Assembly: GCF_000176175.1 (NCBI RefSeq)
Contig: NZ_ACZP01000014.1
Coordinates: 496,001 to 560,000 of the forward strand
Direction: 5' to 3'
DNA length: 64,000 nt
Source: Vibrio furnissii CIP 102972
GTDB taxonomy: Bacteria > Pseudomonadota > Gammaproteobacteria > Enterobacterales > Vibrionaceae
Positions within the stretch are counted from its first letter, which is position 1; the number at the start of each line of letters is the position of its first letter. This document shows, piece by piece, positions 61,509 through 64,000 of the stretch. Under the pieces are notes generated by a model. The model was not told the DNA's origin, did not search any database, and worked only from the letters and a program-made list of their open reading frames with translations. The translations under genes were made by a program, and so were the position numbers.

Positions 61509-62048
61509 ATGAAACGCTTCCCCTTGTGGGCGGGTTCACTGCTGATGCTCTGCTCAACCCCGACGTTGGCTAAAACCGTCTTAACCGAGAAAAACCTCAA
61601 TACCTATCTGCAAATCATGCAAGAACGCGATGCGTTGGATGACAGTTCGTACGAACCGGATGAACCGGCAACCGAGCTCACCTTCGCCACGCATTGCGAC
61701 TGGCAACGCCATTACCAAGATGCGGTCGCCACCGCGCCTGCCAACGACGTGGCCGAGGTAGAAGCGATCGCCAAACGTCACGGCTTTGCGCCCGTCGACT
61801 ATTATGAGTTCACCCACAAGCTGCAATGGATGAGCTTAGAAGAGATGCAGATGGTGCTCAAATCCAGCGAAGCGATGTTGAATACCTTACCCGCCGACAG
61901 CCGCGCCGAGCTGGAAATCGAAATCATCAATCAAAACAAGATCATTGCACTGTTACAGCGCTGCATGACGCAAGAAGACAAGCAAGCCGCCCAACGTCTC
62001 AAGCCCGTGATGATGAAAAAAATCATGCAGATGATTGACAATAGCTGA
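61509..62048 (+). CDS. Small secreted protein of unknown function
   Basis: A 179-residue protein with signal peptide MKRFPLWAGSLLMLCSTPTLA. The mature part is largely helical and charged (LTEKNLNTYLQIMQERDALD; AEVEAIAKRHGFAPVDYYEF) with two Cys (FATHCDW and LQRCMTQ) that could pair in the periplasm. It ends with a Met/Lys-rich helix (MMKKIMQMIDNS). CAAAGGAACTG supplies a ribosome-binding site. No family recognised; single gene. Confidence 0.75.
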   Translation: MKRFPLWAGSLLMLCSTPTLAKTVLTEKNLNTYLQIMQERDALDDSSYEPDEPATELTFATHCDWQRHYQDAVATAPANDVAEVEAIAKRHGFAPVDYYEFTHKLQWMSLEEMQMVLKSSEAMLNTLPADSRAELEIEIINQNKIIALLQRCMTQEDKQAAQRLKPVMMKKIMQMIDNS

Positions 62049-62161
62049 CCCGCTGCGCGAGGCGGCGACGGTGCCGCTTCGCGTTTTCTTCCTGAGATAC
62101 CGTTGCTATCTTGCTGATTTTCTGTATGTTAAAAATCACACCAAGGAATCGGAAGCGCAAC

Positions 62162-62956
62162 ATGGAATTGGAACTGTTTGTTGTCGACGCGTTTACCACT
62201 GAACGCTTTAAAGGCAATTCAGCGGCGGTCGTGCCAGTCACCCACTGGTTGAGTGATGCACAGATGCTCGCCATCGCTCAGGAAAATAACCTGTCGGAAA
62301 CGGCATTTATCAAACGCTTGGCTGCAAATCACTACGCGATTCGTTGGTTTTCGCCGCTGACCGAAATTGATTTCTGTGGCCACGCGACGCTGGCATCAGC
62401 GTACGTGCTATTCAACCACTTCGCGTGTGACGCCCCTTTAAATTTTGAGACCGCGGCGGTCGGCACACTCAGCGTCACTCAAACTGCAGACAAACGCATT
62501 ACGATGCGCTTTCCCAACCGTGCGCCGCAGCCCGTTGACGACATACCAGCGCCCCTTCTCGCCGGGTTGTCCATCACGCCGGATGAAGTTTGGCTCAGCC
62601 CACAAGCGTATTTTGCGGTGTATCACGATGAACAGGCCGTGCTTGAGGTGCTGCGCGATAATGAGCAACTCAAACAATTGGCTCCGTATGATGTCGTGGC
62701 AACAGCCCAATCGAACGATTATGATTTTATCTCGCGCTATTTCTGGCCCGCGAACGGCGGCGATGAAGATCCCGTGACTGGCTCCATTCATGCCGGTTTG
62801 GCGCCATTTTGGGGTGAACGTCTGGGAAAAACCGAATTGATTGCGTATCAAGCCTCACACCGTGGCGGCGTGTTGCAATGCGACTGGCAAGGCGAGCACG
62901 TGATGGTTTCCGGCCACGGCGTCCTCTATTTACATGGCACAATACAGGTTGATTAA
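62162..62956 (+). CDS. PhzF-family isomerase-like protein
   Basis: A 264-residue protein with the two-fold diaminopimelate-epimerase-like architecture. N-terminal ELFVVDAFTTERFKGNSAAV, the acidic active-site motif NNLSETAFI (Glu), RWFSPLTEIDFCGHATLASA, and the second-half DEDPVTGSIHAGLAPFWGE. ATG 62162 was chosen over an upstream extension to 62111, with AAGGAA about 18 bases away and GGAAG nearer. Homologues catalyse isomerisations in secondary metabolism, but most, like this one, have no known substrate. Followed by an AraC gene. Confidence 0.9.
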   Translation: MELELFVVDAFTTERFKGNSAAVVPVTHWLSDAQMLAIAQENNLSETAFIKRLAANHYAIRWFSPLTEIDFCGHATLASAYVLFNHFACDAPLNFETAAVGTLSVTQTADKRITMRFPNRAPQPVDDIPAPLLAGLSITPDEVWLSPQAYFAVYHDEQAVLEVLRDNEQLKQLAPYDVVATAQSNDYDFISRYFWPANGGDEDPVTGSIHAGLAPFWGERLGKTELIAYQASHRGGVLQCDWQGEHVMVSGHGVLYLHGTIQVD

Positions 62957-63092
62957 CGCCTTCACTCTTGGTGAGACTTTCATTCAATGCAGGACGACTT
63001 TATGCTTTGCGACCACAGCAGGCACATCGCGCTGAACAGGCCACGCGCCATCCCCACGACCAGCAAATGCACCAGCAGCATTGGGATTGATC

Positions 63093-63812
63093 ATGCGTGA
63101 CCGGCTTTCCATTCGCTCCTATTCAGCGCACGCGACGAGCCACGTCCACCACTATCATCAGTTGGTCTTACCGCTGTCGGGCTACATCGACATCGCCGTC
63201 GATGACGTAGTGCTCAAATGCGGTTTCGGCGATTGCGTGGTGGTGCGCGCCGGGGCGCGTCATGATTTCAGTGCGCCAGAAACGTTTCGCTTTTTGGTGG
63301 CCGATCTCCATGAACTGCCCCCCAACCTCAGCGCGTCCAGCGTGGTCAGTTTTCAATTGGATCCTGCGGCCTTAGCATACATTCAATTTGTCGATAAACA
63401 GCTCCGCACGCAGGTAGATCCCACCGTTGAAGCGATGACGTTGGCGCTGTTTTTGGCTCTGTTAGCCAAGCAAGGCTTTGCGCGCGCCATTGATCCACGC
63501 ATTCAAAAAGCGGTGCAAGCGATGCGCGATCATCTGGCGCAACCGCTCACCATCAATGAACTGGCCAGCATCGCGTGCTTAAGCACCACGCAATACAAAA
63601 ACCTATTCAAAACCAATCTGGGGATGACGACGTTTCAATATCTGACTCAATTGAGGATGGAACGGGCTCGCGCGCTACTGACACACTCTGATTATCCCAT
63701 CGGCCTGATCGCCGAGCAGGTAGGGTTTCAAGATCCGTCAGCGTTCAGTCGCAGTTTCAGCCGCTACTTTGGCCAGCCCCCCAAGTTCTACACTCGGCTT
63801 TACAGCAAATAA
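63093..63812 (+). CDS. AraC-family transcriptional regulator
   Basis: A 239-residue regulator with an N-terminal cupin (HVHHYHQLVLPLSGYIDIAV, His-rich) and a C-terminal double helix-turn-helix (LTINELASIACLSTTQYKNL; IGLIAEQVGFQDPSAFSRSF with GQPPKFYTRLY). ATG 63093 follows TTGGGATT; the TTG frame start at 63081 is less likely. Another gene may start just beyond at 63983 in the same direction, and would be a natural target. Confidence 0.9.
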   Translation: MRDRLSIRSYSAHATSHVHHYHQLVLPLSGYIDIAVDDVVLKCGFGDCVVVRAGARHDFSAPETFRFLVADLHELPPNLSASSVVSFQLDPAALAYIQFVDKQLRTQVDPTVEAMTLALFLALLAKQGFARAIDPRIQKAVQAMRDHLAQPLTINELASIACLSTTQYKNLFKTNLGMTTFQYLTQLRMERARALLTHSDYPIGLIAEQVGFQDPSAFSRSFSRYFGQPPKFYTRLYSK

Positions 63813-63982
63813 CGACGCATCTCGACATGCCTCACTACAAGCATCACGACGCGCATCGTCCCCCACTCAGAGTTGAACATCAAAATGAGCGTTGCGGCGT
63901 ATCAAAGTGTCTTTTCTGCACAAACAGGATAAAAATTCTCTTTATCATCGAGAGAACTCATAGATCAAACCGAGATTAATCC

Positions 63983-64000
63983 ATGTTGCGAACGATGCGT
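63983..64000 (+). CDS. Possible start of a further gene, cut by the window end
   Basis: ATG with six codons (MLRTMR) before the edge. No clear Shine-Dalgarno. The 170 bases between the AraC gene and here show no gene and would hold its promoter. Identity cannot be told. Confidence 0.25.

Noticed and set aside
62980..63081. 33-codon hydrophobic minus-strand frame starting MLLVHLLVVGMARGLFSAM
   Set aside because: No ribosome-binding site, between two plus-strand genes, and too short to separate from chance.

Overview
The window looks like a piece of a Vibrio chromosome, most likely the smaller second chromosome of a species in the V. fluvialis / V. furnissii / V. cholerae neighbourhood. This rests on recalled protein similarity, not on a search. 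The main signs are a type VI secretion (T6SS) gene order matching the V. cholerae chromosome II cluster, an HlyA-type pore-forming cytolysin next to a thermolabile-haemolysin/lecithinase, and a scatter of small divergent regulator/transporter pairs typical of that replicon. No rRNA, tRNA, integrase, insertion sequence or CRISPR array was seen. Layout: 1-5.7 kb is the start of a T6SS cluster on the minus strand: PAAR spike tip, a Sel1-repeat protein, tssB, tssC, tssE and tssF, the last cut by the window edge. 6.1-15.7 kb holds efflux and stress genes: Lrp/LysE, MarR/DmeF metal efflux, a DMT exporter, an RluA-type pseudouridine synthase, a NemR-like redox TetR regulator with twin operators controlling curA and a glutathione transferase, and a SulP anion transporter. 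15.9-22.8 kb carries a HAD phosphatase and then a GntR/UTRA-controlled cluster of binding protein, alkaline-phosphatase-superfamily hydrolase, two permeases, ATPase and HAD-IB phosphatase. It looks built to import and dephosphorylate a phosphonate or organophosphate. 22.9-31.8 kb contains a CSS/EAL c-di-GMP phosphodiesterase, dkgB, an Old Yellow Enzyme and its LysR, an MFS exporter, a nucleotidyltransferase-fold protein, an EamA/AraC pair and a periplasmic rhodanese. 31.8-40.0 kb is strikingly AT-rich and is the most distinctive part of the window. It is a compact chaperone-usher pilus locus (pilin, usher, chaperone, minor pilin, putative tip adhesin) flanked by an OmpA-like protein, a ToxR-like membrane-bound winged-helix regulator with a ToxS/TcpH-like partner, and a stand-alone EAL gene broken by two single-base homopolymer shifts. 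It reads as a horizontally acquired adhesion module with its own membrane signal input and c-di-GMP output. 40.1-53.6 kb returns to ordinary composition: M20 amidohydrolase/LuxR pair, tyrS, a soluble CZB chemoreceptor-like protein, a ydgJ/DeoR operon, a CaiT-like BCCT transporter, pncB with NrtR, and an unrecognised polytopic membrane protein. 53.6-57.9 kb is the toxin locus, with hlyA and the lecithinase/tlh gene divergent across 735 bases that include a large nested stem-loop upstream of tlh. 58-64 kb has yagU, an EamA/MocR pair, a small secreted unknown, a PhzF-family protein, an AraC regulator and the first codons of a possible last gene. Most start sites were reset from the longest open frame to the start supported by a ribosome-binding site; the reason is given in each entry.
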